DNA from: JADFOJ01 sp041580235
GTDB lineage: Bacteria; Planctomycetota; Phycisphaerae; Phycisphaerales; SM1A02
Direction of reading: 5' to 3'
DNA: 47,492 nucleotides
Assembly: GCA_041580235.1 (NCBI GenBank)
Contig: JBFGEG010000016.1
Location: 1-47,492 of the forward strand
Each line of letters begins with the position of its first letter. Position 1 is the stretch's first letter. Below, piece after piece: positions 16,871-25,249 of this stretch. Position numbers and translations under genes: made by a program. Below the pieces are notes generated by a model. The model ran no database searches and had not been told where the DNA came from. It was given only the letters and a program-made list of their open reading frames with translations.

Positions 16871-19113
16871 CCCCGGCCCCCCGACACACCGGCGTTTCGC
16901 TGACGGCGGCCACCTGTCTGCGGTGGACGGGGGCCCTGGGGATCACCGCGATCGCCATCGTCCGCTGCGTCGTGGCGTTCGCGCCCCAGGTCGTCTTCGA
17001 CGTGGACCCCGCCATCGACCCCACGCGACTGCCGGGGCTGGGGCCGGCCGGCAGCCTCCTGCTCGATGCGATCCTGCTCGCCGCGTGCGGCTGCGGCCTT
17101 CTCGGCGAGACCCTCACCGGACGTGGTCTGGACCGGCTGATCATGCTGCTGGCGCTCGTGCCCGCCCCGGTCGTCATCTGGCACGGCGTGCGCGACTTCG
17201 CCGATCTGTGGCGCGGCTCGACCTGGCTGGCGGCCGCCGCGGCCTGCGCGGTCATCGCCCATCTTGGCCGCGATCGGTCGGTGCGGCTCGTGGTCATCGC
17301 ACTGCTGGTCTCGGTGCTGGTGCCGGTCGTCATGCGTGGTGCGATCCAGTCGTCGGTCTCCGTGGGCCCCCTCTCGCTGGCCGGGCCGGAGTACACCGAC
17401 ACCATCGCCGAGTTCGAAGCCAACCGCGACGCGTTCTTCGCCGACCATGGCTGGCCGGAGGGCTCGCCCGCGGCCCTGATCTACGAGCGACGCCTCCGGC
17501 AGCCGGACCCGCGCGGGTGGTTCCCCACCGCCAACCTCTTCGCGTCGATGATGGCGTTCGGCCTGGTGATGGCCGTGGGCCTCACGGCCGGCGTGGTGAA
17601 GGACGGTCTCGGATCGCGATGGGTCGCGTTGCTGGCACTGGGTGTCGCCGGGGCCGGGGGGGCGATGCTCATGGCACACTCCAAGGGCGCGATGCTGGCG
17701 GCCGTGGCGGGCCTTGCGCTTCTCGCCGCGCCGCTGGCGGGGGGCCGCCCTCGCGCGCTGGTGGCGCGGCACGGCGGGGCGATCGCGTTGAGCCTGGTCG
17801 GGGTCACGCTGGCCGCGGTCGTGGTGCGCGGCGGGCTGCTGCCGGAGTCGTGGCTGGGTGAGAGGAGCCTGCTGTTCCGGTGGCATTACCTTCGCGGTGC
17901 GGGGCGGATCTTCGCCGACCACGGGCTGCTCGGCGTCGGGCCCGACGGGTTTCAGGCGGCCTACACCGCTGCCCGCGTCCCGCGCAGCCCCGAGGAGGTG
18001 ACCAGCGCCCACAACCTGCTCGCCGACTGGCTGTCGACGCTGGGCGTGAGCGGGGTCGCGTGGATCGGGCTGGTGGCCGTTGTCCTGTGGCGGGCGGGAC
18101 GCCGGATGGGCACGGCGCCGGACACGGGGACGGGTTACGTTGGCGCGCGAACCATGCTGTGGGTGACGGCGGGGATGGCGGGGGTGGGACTGCTCTCGGC
18201 CCTGGTCATCGAGGCCGCCGCCCTTGACAGCGTCGGCAAGGAGCTCGCCCGGGGCGTTGGTGTGATCGGCTTCGTGGTGGCGGCGATGGGGCTGAGCCAC
18301 TGTCTGGAGCGAACACGCGGCGGCATCGTCAACTGGACCCTGGCGGCGGCGACGGTGACCCTGGTGATTCACGGGCAGATCGAGATGACGTTCTTCGATC
18401 CGGGGTCCGTGACCTGGGTGATGTGCATGCTGGGGCTGGCCGGGGGTGCCATCACGAACGGCACGGAATCCGGGCCCGTCCGGGCGGGATGGGCGGCGGC
18501 CGTGGTGCTGATCGCGGCGTCCGGACTGTCGCTGACGTGGGGCGTTCGAGCCGCGCGGGCCGAGGCGATGATGATCGAGGCGGCGGGGTACATCCATCCG
18601 CCGGCCGGGAACCAGCCGCAGCAGGCGGCCCAGCGCGAGCGGGCGGCCGCTCTTCTGTGTCTCGCCCGCACCCGGTACCTGCCAAACGATACAGGCCTGA
18701 TCGAGGAGGAGGTGCGGCAGATGATCATCGCCGCCCAACTGGCCGAGGGCCCGCGTCGGGCCGCGCTGGCGGCCGACGCCGCCGCGCTCGCCGAGACGGC
18801 GGTCACCCGGCACGGACGACCCGACGCCATGGCGCTGAACAGCGAGGCGCGGTGGCTGGAGGCTCGCCTCACCGGCTCCTGGGAGAAAGCGATCGACGCC
18901 ACGAGACGGCTGACGCAGATCGACCCCAACGGCATCGCCGCCTGGCGACGGCTCGGAGACGTGCTGTGGGAGGCGGGTCGTGGCGCCGACGCCGCCGAGG
19001 CCTACGAGCGGGCGCTCGTCAACGATGGCAACTTCGAGCTCGACCCGCTGCGTCAGCTTCCCAGGCGTGACCGCGAGCTGCTTCGCACGCGGATCGAGAC
19101 CGCTACCAGGTGA
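16867..19113 (+). CDS. O-antigen ligase/polymerase-like membrane protein with TPR tail
   Basis: About 748 residues from GTG 16867, which overlaps the preceding stop as GTGA. Around ten to twelve hydrophobic helices cover residues 15-560. The large loop with RWHYLRGAGRIFADHGLLGVGPDGFQ and SAHNLLADWLSTLGVSGVAWIGL is the Wzy_C/WaaL signature of proteins that ligate or polymerise undecaprenyl-linked glycans at the periplasmic face. The C-terminal 180 residues are soluble and helical, with a TPR-like pair (AWRRLGDVLWEAGRGADAAEAYERALVND). With the WecA-like partner it forms a small glycan-assembly unit. The 3' end overlaps the convergent FkbM gene by 11 bp. Confidence 0.85.
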   Translation: MTPAPRHTGVSLTAATCLRWTGALGITAIAIVRCVVAFAPQVVFDVDPAIDPTRLPGLGPAGSLLLDAILLAACGCGLLGETLTGRGLDRLIMLLALVPAPVVIWHGVRDFADLWRGSTWLAAAAACAVIAHLGRDRSVRLVVIALLVSVLVPVVMRGAIQSSVSVGPLSLAGPEYTDTIAEFEANRDAFFADHGWPEGSPAALIYERRLRQPDPRGWFPTANLFASMMAFGLVMAVGLTAGVVKDGLGSRWVALLALGVAGAGGAMLMAHSKGAMLAAVAGLALLAAPLAGGRPRALVARHGGAIALSLVGVTLAAVVVRGGLLPESWLGERSLLFRWHYLRGAGRIFADHGLLGVGPDGFQAAYTAARVPRSPEEVTSAHNLLADWLSTLGVSGVAWIGLVAVVLWRAGRRMGTAPDTGTGYVGARTMLWVTAGMAGVGLLSALVIEAAALDSVGKELARGVGVIGFVVAAMGLSHCLERTRGGIVNWTLAAATVTLVIHGQIEMTFFDPGSVTWVMCMLGLAGGAITNGTESGPVRAGWAAAVVLIAASGLSLTWGVRAARAEAMMIEAAGYIHPPAGNQPQQAAQRERAAALLCLARTRYLPNDTGLIEEEVRQMIIAAQLAEGPRRAALAADAAALAETAVTRHGRPDAMALNSEARWLEARLTGSWEKAIDATRRLTQIDPNGIAAWRRLGDVLWEAGRGADAAEAYERALVNDGNFELDPLRQLPRRDRELLRTRIETATR

Positions 19114-19990
19114 AGCCGCCGAGTTCGGCGTCGTCCAGGATCGATACGAAGTAGTAGAGGTGGAGCCGCTGCCGGAATCCGGTCTCGGAGCAAATCGGCT
19201 CCAGCCGTCTCCCGTCACGGTCAATGCCGTACAGCACGCGTCGACCGGCCAGGGATCCATAGAGGGCCGACGTGTCGTCCTCGGCCGACCAACGGGGATG
19301 CAGCTCGACCATCATCACCTCGAACCGGTCGGCGTGACGCTCGAGATCCCTCGCCAGTGCCCACTCGCCTCCCTCGATGTCCATCTTCATGAGCCTGATA
19401 CGGTCGCCCGCGTTTTCGAGAATGGAGCCGAGCGTGGTGACCTGACATTCCTCCGAGAGTGGTCTGATCCGCAGGGCGTCGAGCACGCGATCGACCCGGC
19501 CGGCCACCGGCGTGTCGTCCGTGAGACGGTTCAGGTTGGCTCCGGTCCCGTCCAGCATGAGGGTTGCTCGCTTCTCGCCAGCGCCCACCGCGTACGGGAC
19601 GACCGAGAGGTTCGTGCAGCCGTTGAGATCGGCGTTGGCGCGGAGTCGTTTGATGTTCGCGGGGTGGGGCTCGACCGAGATCACCCGCCCCGACGACCCC
19701 ACGAGCTCCGACGCGACGATGGAGTAGGTTCCCCAGTGGGCTCCGAGGTCCAGGAAGACGTCGCCGTCGGAGAGGACCCGACGCAGCAACGGAAGCACGA
19801 AGGGCTCGGATGGTCGAAACCCGAACTCGCGGAGCTCCGCCCCGAACCGGGAGGTGGGGTCGACCCGGAGGCGCAGGCCCGTCCCCCGGATCGCGGCCCG
19901 ATCCATCCGGGCCATCGAGCAGGTGCCACGGATCAAGGGCCGACCCAGCTCGGCGGCCACACGGCTCATGACCGAGACGATCCTGCTCAC
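19103..19990 (-). CDS. FkbM-family SAM-dependent methyltransferase
   Basis: 295 residues. The SAM site FLDLGAHWGTYSIVASELVG is followed by VISVEPHPANIKRLRANADLNG and the FkbM signature MKMDIEGGEWALARDL, then VMMVELHPRW. FkbM enzymes O-methylate sugars of polysaccharides, lipids or secondary metabolites. Its ATG overlaps the stop of the kinase-like gene (ATGA), making it the last gene of a four-gene operon. It overlaps the convergent ligase gene by 11 bp. Confidence 0.9.
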   Translation of the reverse strand: MSRIVSVMSRVAAELGRPLIRGTCSMARMDRAAIRGTGLRLRVDPTSRFGAELREFGFRPSEPFVLPLLRRVLSDGDVFLDLGAHWGTYSIVASELVGSSGRVISVEPHPANIKRLRANADLNGCTNLSVVPYAVGAGEKRATLMLDGTGANLNRLTDDTPVAGRVDRVLDALRIRPLSEECQVTTLGSILENAGDRIRLMKMDIEGGEWALARDLERHADRFEVMMVELHPRWSAEDDTSALYGSLAGRRVLYGIDRDGRRLEPICSETGFRQRLHLYYFVSILDDAELGGFTW

Positions 19991-21162
19991 GGGCGTGTCC
20001 TCGCGGCTGTGAGCCTGCGGACCTGGTTGACCCAGAAGGCCAGGTACCGAGGGTGCAGCCGGTAAAGCCGGTGGTCCAGCTCCTGAAGCAGGCAGATGAG
20101 CATGTTCAGACGGAACTGCTCGACGTCGTGGGCGATGCCCGTCGTCTCCTGGAGGTAGTTCTCCAGGACGCGGTAGCCGGTTCCGAAGTACTCGGCGTAG
20201 CTCCGCTCGTCGAGATCGTGCCAGCGGTCCCAGAAGTCCGTGTTGTAATTCTGGAACTGGAGGTAAAACAAGTCAAAGAACACGGAGTGTCGGTTGCTCT
20301 CGGAGAAGTCAACCAGGATCGGCCCGGGCACATCACGGTCGACCGGCCGCACCACGTGCGATGCAATCAGGTCGCCGTGAACCTGGGCGGTGATGATCGA
20401 GCAGCGGCCCGCCCGGCGGAGTTGCGTCTCGAGCCGTCGCCGAACGTCGTCGACGACGTCGCCGATGCCGTGCTTCCGGACGCCACGGTCAACACGCTGC
20501 AGCAGGCGCTCAACGCAGACGCGGGCGTCGACCGCCTCCAGGCCGAAGTGTTCGTAGTACCGCAGGAGCACCTGCATGACGCTGTCCATCCGCGGGAGCA
20601 GATCCTGACAGCTCCCGACCGGCGTGTAGCGCACATAGGGCTGGACGATGAAGCGAGGGCCGCTTTCGAGATGGTGAAACAGCGTCTCGATGGTGTTCCC
20701 AGGGAGCACGGTGCTCGCGGTCACTTCGTGCTCGAGAAGCCCGGCGTTGGCCTCCTCGTCCTCGCGAAGAAGCTTGTACACCCGCTGATTCAGCCGATCG
20801 ACGACGATGATCTTCTGGCTTCGCAGCAGTGCGATCGCCCCGCGGGGGAGCCGGGCCGGCGTGTGCAGCCTGACCGGCCAGACCTCCGGCAGCCGCATCA
20901 CCATGCCCGCGATCCGGCGCGCCAGCCGCACGCCGCCTCGAACCGCCGACCGGGGCCGAATCTCGCTCCATGTCTTGAGCGCCTCGGCGTCCAGCGGATT
21001 CATGAACACGCCGCCGTCCGGCGTGAGCGGCAGCAGCCGTAACGTCCGCTCGCCCGAGCCAGGACGGCGGTTCGGATCGAAGACGCGGAGGCCCTCGACC
21101 ATGCGCACATCGGCTTCGGGATCGATCAGTGTCGTGGCGGAATGCCGCTCGTCGCCGCTCAT
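19987..21162 (-). CDS. APH/choline-kinase-fold phosphotransferase-like protein
   Basis: 391 residues from ATG 21162, 5 bp after the methyltransferase stop. The first 110 residues are unassigned. Then a kinase-like fold: RVYKLLRE with a candidate ATP-binding Lys (K130), catalytic-loop HGDLIASHVV (H262, D264) and a metal-binding ILVDFSESN (D285). In APH kinases the loop is HxDxxxxN; here the Asn is His269. The C-terminus is helical and aromatic-rich. Such kinases phosphorylate sugars, aminoglycosides, choline or lipid-linked groups; the setting between methyltransferases, a desaturase and glycan genes suggests a lipid or glycan substrate. Substrate and activity are inference. Confidence 0.7.
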   Translation of the reverse strand: MSGDERHSATTLIDPEADVRMVEGLRVFDPNRRPGSGERTLRLLPLTPDGGVFMNPLDAEALKTWSEIRPRSAVRGGVRLARRIAGMVMRLPEVWPVRLHTPARLPRGAIALLRSQKIIVVDRLNQRVYKLLREDEEANAGLLEHEVTASTVLPGNTIETLFHHLESGPRFIVQPYVRYTPVGSCQDLLPRMDSVMQVLLRYYEHFGLEAVDARVCVERLLQRVDRGVRKHGIGDVVDDVRRRLETQLRRAGRCSIITAQVHGDLIASHVVRPVDRDVPGPILVDFSESNRHSVFFDLFYLQFQNYNTDFWDRWHDLDERSYAEYFGTGYRVLENYLQETTGIAHDVEQFRLNMLICLLQELDHRLYRLHPRYLAFWVNQVRRLTAARTRP

Positions 21163-21167
21163 GATGC

Positions 21168-22127
21168 TCAGGCTGCGGCCGCGCGGTCGGGCACAGTCTC
21201 CGGCTTCCGCGCGGTGACTTCCATCACATCGCTGTGGCCCGAGCGCCCGATCAGGTACTCGAAGGGGAACATCGCCGCGATGACCGCTGGATTGCGCTGG
21301 CCGAGGACTCTCGACAGTGCGCGGAGCCCCAGACGTTCCTTGATGCAGTTTTCGATCGACCGGGCCAGCAGAGAAGGCCGGAAGCACCCCCGGATCCCGT
21401 CCACCTCGAATCCGACGCTCTCCAGCATCCGGCTCATCGAATCGCGGGTGAAATGCGTCAGGTGACGCGGCAGGTGGTATCCCCACCAGTAACGGCCGAA
21501 GAACGGCCGCGTCGGGCCGCCGAAGTCGGGATGCTCCGTGATGAAGAGCCCGCCCGGCTTCAGGATCCGAAACACCGTCTCCATCGTGACCCGGACGTCA
21601 GGCACGTGCTCGATGACGTGGGACATGTACACGACGTCGAAGAAGTCGTCGTCGTATTCGGCCTCCGCCAGCGTATGCGGCTGGACGTCCAGGCCCCGCC
21701 GGCACGCAAGCTCGGCAATCTCCCGCCTCGGCTCGCACGCATGGAGGTTCCAGTCCGAGTGCTCCTTCACGTAAGCCAGCAGGCCCCCGGCCGCGCAGCC
21801 GACTTCGAGCAGACGGGCGCCCGGATACATGAAGTCCCGGAACTTCCTCATGAACGCGCGGCCCTGGTAGGCCGTGCGGAGCTTCTGGGTGAGGCCGGAT
21901 TCGTCGCAGAGGTAGTCGTCGCCGTAGAGGTGCGTGAGCAGGTCCTCGAACTTCGGACGCGGGGCCGTGTACACGAGCCCGCAGCTCGTGCAGCGTGACA
22001 CCGCGAAGTGATTCGAGATCGGGGTCTCGTAATCCCGCGTCGAGATCACGCGCTCCTTCTCACCGCCGCCGCACGACTCGCAGACCGGGTCTTCGAGCTC
22101 GAGTTCGAGAAGTGTTGACTCCGTCAT
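21168..22127 (-). CDS. Class I SAM methyltransferase with N-terminal zinc ribbon
   Basis: 319 residues. The N-terminus holds C16-x2-C19 and C46-x2-C49 (CESCGG ... CTSCGLVYTAPRP), a zinc ribbon common in sugar/polysaccharide methyltransferases. The SAM domain has ARLLEVGCAAGGLLAYVKE, DVVYMSHVIEHVPD and FRILKPGGLFITEHPDFGG. A C-terminal region with FLIGRSGHSD-like hydrophobic residues follows. It lies 15 bp after the desaturase and 5 bp before the kinase-like gene, so all are probably co-transcribed. Substrate unknown. Confidence 0.88.
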   Translation of the reverse strand: MTESTLLELELEDPVCESCGGGEKERVISTRDYETPISNHFAVSRCTSCGLVYTAPRPKFEDLLTHLYGDDYLCDESGLTQKLRTAYQGRAFMRKFRDFMYPGARLLEVGCAAGGLLAYVKEHSDWNLHACEPRREIAELACRRGLDVQPHTLAEAEYDDDFFDVVYMSHVIEHVPDVRVTMETVFRILKPGGLFITEHPDFGGPTRPFFGRYWWGYHLPRHLTHFTRDSMSRMLESVGFEVDGIRGCFRPSLLARSIENCIKERLGLRALSRVLGQRNPAVIAAMFPFEYLIGRSGHSDVMEVTARKPETVPDRAAAA

Positions 22128-22142
22128 ATCGTTCCCGATCAG

Positions 22143-23171
22143 TCAGGCCGCCCGTCTGTGCCGCGTCTCGCCGGCGACGGCCGGCGTGTCGCCCCCGTGG
22201 GCCGGGGGGGCGTGGATCTCGATCACCTTCGGCTCCTCGTCGCGAGCCTCCTTCGGTGCCTCGTCCGGGGCGGCGCTGCGTCCAAGCGAGGGAAAGAGCA
22301 CGGGCAGCAGCGTGGCCAGGTAGCCGCGGCGCAGGATCACCCGGCGCTCGGACATGTAGTCGTCGCGCAGCGATGGAAGCCTGAACGACGACACCGCGGG
22401 CTGGAGGTGATGCTCGGCGTGGAAGTTGAAGTTCATCGGGGCGAAGAACGCCCGCTCGTACCAGGGGGCCTTGATCGTGAAGAGACGATCGTCCTTCGAG
22501 ACATCGTCGCCCTCGAACGAGTAGTGCTCCACGAACGCGCGGACTCCGTTGGCGAACGTGGTCAGGGTCACCAGCGGCAGCAGCCACAGCACCGGATACG
22601 CCCACCAGCCGACAAGCAGCCACATCGTCGCGAGCAAGACCACCTGGGCCGCGGCGATGCCGGCGAGATCCGGCAGCACCGTGCGGAGAGAGGCCAGCCT
22701 CGACTCGCCGGCCCCCTTCGGGGACGTGCGACAACTGCGACGAAGAAAGAGTATGTAGCTGAGCTGCCGGCCCAGCACCAGGCTCAGAAAGTAGCGCCGA
22801 GCCTGCCGGCCCGTCGCCTTGCCGTCGCACGAGTGGTATTCGAAGTCCGGATCGTCATGGTGACCCAGCAGCCGGTGATGGGCCAGGTGACGGCGGCGGC
22901 CGGCGATGAAGCTGGATCCGACCGTCCACCCGGAAAGGACGCTGCCGACGACGTTGTTGAGCCTTCGAGGCCGGAACATGCTGTAGTGCCAGCACTCGTG
23001 CGCGATGGTCAGCAGCGCGCTCTGCCGGGAGCTGATCACGACCAGTGCCAGCCCCAACGACAGCCATCCGGGCCAGAGGGCGGCCACCGCGATCGAGCCG
23101 GCGATCACCCCCCACACGACGCCGAGGTAGGTCAGGGAGCGGGTGTGCGAGATCCCGCGTTCGAGCTTCAT
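22143..23171 (-). CDS. Membrane fatty-acid desaturase/hydroxylase family protein
   Basis: 342 residues from ATG 23171, with GGAGG about 6 bases upstream. Four or more membrane helices and the three di-iron histidine boxes H58-ECW-H62, H95-LAH-H99 and H251-AEH-H255 followed by LQPAVSSFRLPSL, diagnostic of membrane desaturases, hydroxylases and related oxidases. Acyl-chain specificity cannot be read from the sequence. The last 50 residues are charged and low in complexity. It is the first gene of the tight four-gene operon and starts 130 bp after the dsbD-like gene on the same strand. Confidence 0.92.
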   Translation of the reverse strand: MKLERGISHTRSLTYLGVVWGVIAGSIAVAALWPGWLSLGLALVVISSRQSALLTIAHECWHYSMFRPRRLNNVVGSVLSGWTVGSSFIAGRRRHLAHHRLLGHHDDPDFEYHSCDGKATGRQARRYFLSLVLGRQLSYILFLRRSCRTSPKGAGESRLASLRTVLPDLAGIAAAQVVLLATMWLLVGWWAYPVLWLLPLVTLTTFANGVRAFVEHYSFEGDDVSKDDRLFTIKAPWYERAFFAPMNFNFHAEHHLQPAVSSFRLPSLRDDYMSERRVILRRGYLATLLPVLFPSLGRSAAPDEAPKEARDEEPKVIEIHAPPAHGGDTPAVAGETRHRRAA

Positions 23172-23301
23172 ACGAGCCTCCGTGCAGAGCGTCCCCACCT
23201 GCCGCCGCCCGGTCGAGGTTATCGGGCGGCTGGTCACTTTCATCGGCCGCACCCGGAGGCGGCTGAAGCAGTGTCGTCCGATTTTCGGGGCAGCCCCGTG
23301 G

Positions 23302-25104
23302 CTACGGCGCGGGGGCGGAGCTCGCGAGGCCTTCGCCGGCGGTCCGCGGCCGCAGGATGGCATAGGTCGGCAGCCCGATCCCCTCGAAGTGCTCGAGGAT
23401 CTCGCGCGCCGGCGACGCGCCGAGGTCTTCGGCCTGGAGCTTGATCTTCACGTAGCCCTCGAGGCGGGCGATGACCTCATCGTTCTTGAACGTCGTCTTG
23501 TCCATCGCGAGGCAGTTCTTGCACCACGTGGCCCACATGTCGATCAGGACCGGCTTGTTCTCCGCCCGGGCCGTCGCCAGGCCCTCGCAGATCGACGCCG
23601 TCCAGCCTTCCTTCTGAAGCTGCTCCTGGACCGCGACGAGCACGGCGCTGCTGTCGACGCGCTTGCTGTCGTAGATGGTCCACGCCGTGTACGCGTAATA
23701 CGCGGCGAACGCCAGGATGAACACACCCATGGCCTGCTTGACACGCACCATCCAACCCCCCGGCTTGGGCAGGAAAGAGAGACCCGCCCCCGCGAAGGGC
23801 CACGGCAGCGCCATGCCCAGCCCGAGGAAGAACGGCAGGGCCAGCGCGATCGTCACGCCCTTGGCATACTGGTCGCCGGCGTAGACGATGACCTGGATCA
23901 CGACCGGCGCCACGCACGCCCCCGCCAGCACCGCCGACACGCCGCCCATTCCGAACGCCAGCGCGAACGTGCCGCGCTTGCCCCTGCCGGCCAGGTCGAG
24001 CTTGCCCTGCAGCTTGGAGAAGTCGATGAAGAACACGTCGAACATGGCCAGGCCCAGGGCGACGAACAGCAGGGCGATCCCGACGTTGAACCAGATCGTG
24101 CTGTTGATGGCGCCGAAGGTCGCCGCGGTCAGGGTGACGGTGAGACCGAGCACGCCGTAGACGGCGGCCATGGCCAGGCCGTATGTGCCTCCCAGGGCAA
24201 ACCCGCGGAGACGGGAGCCCGCCTGGGCGCCCGCGCCGATGATCGCGAGGTTGATGGGGACCAGGGGGAGAACGCACGGAGTCAGGTTGAGCAGGAGCCC
24301 GCCCACGATCACCAGCAGCAGGATGGCCAGGGGCCCCCGGCCTTCAAGGAGGTTCCGCTGGACGGTCCCGGTCTCGGCTCCGTCGACGAACTCGATGAAG
24401 TCCTCGGCGCCGAGATAGCCGCCGGTCGCGGCGAGCACCGTGAAACCCTCTTCGAGCCTGACCATCACGTCGCAGTCCGGCTCAGGCGTCGTGACGACCG
24501 GGTCCTGCGGCGTCGGCGCGGGCCCGACGCCCGACCCCGGCTCGCCGGAGAAGGCGATGTCGTCAAACAGCGGGCCGCCGGTCTTCGTGAGGGCGGCCGT
24601 CGCGGGCACGATCTCCAGCATGCCCGCCAGCTGCAGGCTCGTCGGCATCAGGCAGATCTTGTCGTCGCACGCCTGGTATCGCAGCTCACCGGCGATCGGA
24701 TAGGTGCCGGGCTGGACGTTGTCGCCGACGTCGAGGGCAACCCCGATCACGAACTTCTGCTCGAAGACCGAGAGGAGCTCCTCGGAGATCAGGCTGGCCT
24801 CGATCTGAACCGGCTCCGGGTACACGATCTCGCGGACGGTGAAGCCCTCGGGAGGCGTGACCGTCAGCGTGGTCGGGATCAGAAACTCGTCGAGCGGCTT
24901 GTTGGACTGGACGTGGAACTTGCCGGGAATCGTGACCTCGAATGCTGCACGGGCCGTGCGGCCGGGATGGGCCGCGTCGGTTTCGACGACCCAGCGTGTC
25001 TTGATCTCCAGCCCACCGGGCTGGGCCGACAGCGGCGTGGCGACCGCGACGAGGAGGCAGGCGAGCAGGGCTGTGGCCGGGGGTCGAAACGTGTGCCGCG
25101 ACAT
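23302..25104 (-). CDS. dsbD: DsbD-type thiol:disulfide interchange protein
   Basis: 600 residues from ATG 25104 with GGAGG 8 bases upstream. A signal peptide (LLACLLVAVATPLSA) leads to the DsbD-alpha periplasmic domain with YQACDDKICLMP, then eight or so membrane helices with the redox cysteines in NLTPCVLPLVP and GACVAPVV, and a C-terminal thioredoxin domain with W-C-K-N-C-L. The protein carries electrons from cytoplasmic thioredoxin to the periplasm. The C-terminal 15 residues are short and unremarkable. It is divergent from fliM across 145 bp. No cytochrome c assembly genes are adjacent. Confidence 0.93.
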   Translation of the reverse strand: MSRHTFRPPATALLACLLVAVATPLSAQPGGLEIKTRWVVETDAAHPGRTARAAFEVTIPGKFHVQSNKPLDEFLIPTTLTVTPPEGFTVREIVYPEPVQIEASLISEELLSVFEQKFVIGVALDVGDNVQPGTYPIAGELRYQACDDKICLMPTSLQLAGMLEIVPATAALTKTGGPLFDDIAFSGEPGSGVGPAPTPQDPVVTTPEPDCDVMVRLEEGFTVLAATGGYLGAEDFIEFVDGAETGTVQRNLLEGRGPLAILLLVIVGGLLLNLTPCVLPLVPINLAIIGAGAQAGSRLRGFALGGTYGLAMAAVYGVLGLTVTLTAATFGAINSTIWFNVGIALLFVALGLAMFDVFFIDFSKLQGKLDLAGRGKRGTFALAFGMGGVSAVLAGACVAPVVIQVIVYAGDQYAKGVTIALALPFFLGLGMALPWPFAGAGLSFLPKPGGWMVRVKQAMGVFILAFAAYYAYTAWTIYDSKRVDSSAVLVAVQEQLQKEGWTASICEGLATARAENKPVLIDMWATWCKNCLAMDKTTFKNDEVIARLEGYVKIKLQAEDLGASPAREILEHFEGIGLPTYAILRPRTAGEGLASSAPAP

Positions 25105-25157
25105 CGATCGGCCTCCGCAGGGTTCACGAAGAGGGGGGTGGCCCGCACCGGCCCTCA

Positions 25158-25176
25158 AGCGGCCCGGTTGGCCGCT
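25158..25176. promoter_or_regulatory. Inverted repeat in the dsbD/fliM divergent gap
   Basis: AGCGGCC-CGGTT-GGCCGCT is a perfect 7-bp inverted repeat with a 5-bp spacer, lying between two divergent genes. It may be an operator or a 5' leader hairpin of dsbD. A TAATAG at 25182-25187 just beyond it is the only AT-rich patch in the gap. Confidence 0.35.
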
Positions 25177-25249
25177 CCGATAATAGGGGACAGCCACCGT
25201 TTTTCCTCCTTGCCTTCAAGGGAACCGACCCCGGCCGGAATCTCTTCCC

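Noticed and set aside
16666..19260. 864-codon minus-strand frame
   Set aside because: Antisense shadow of the O-antigen-ligase-like gene, low complexity in Arg/Gly/Pro, no domain.
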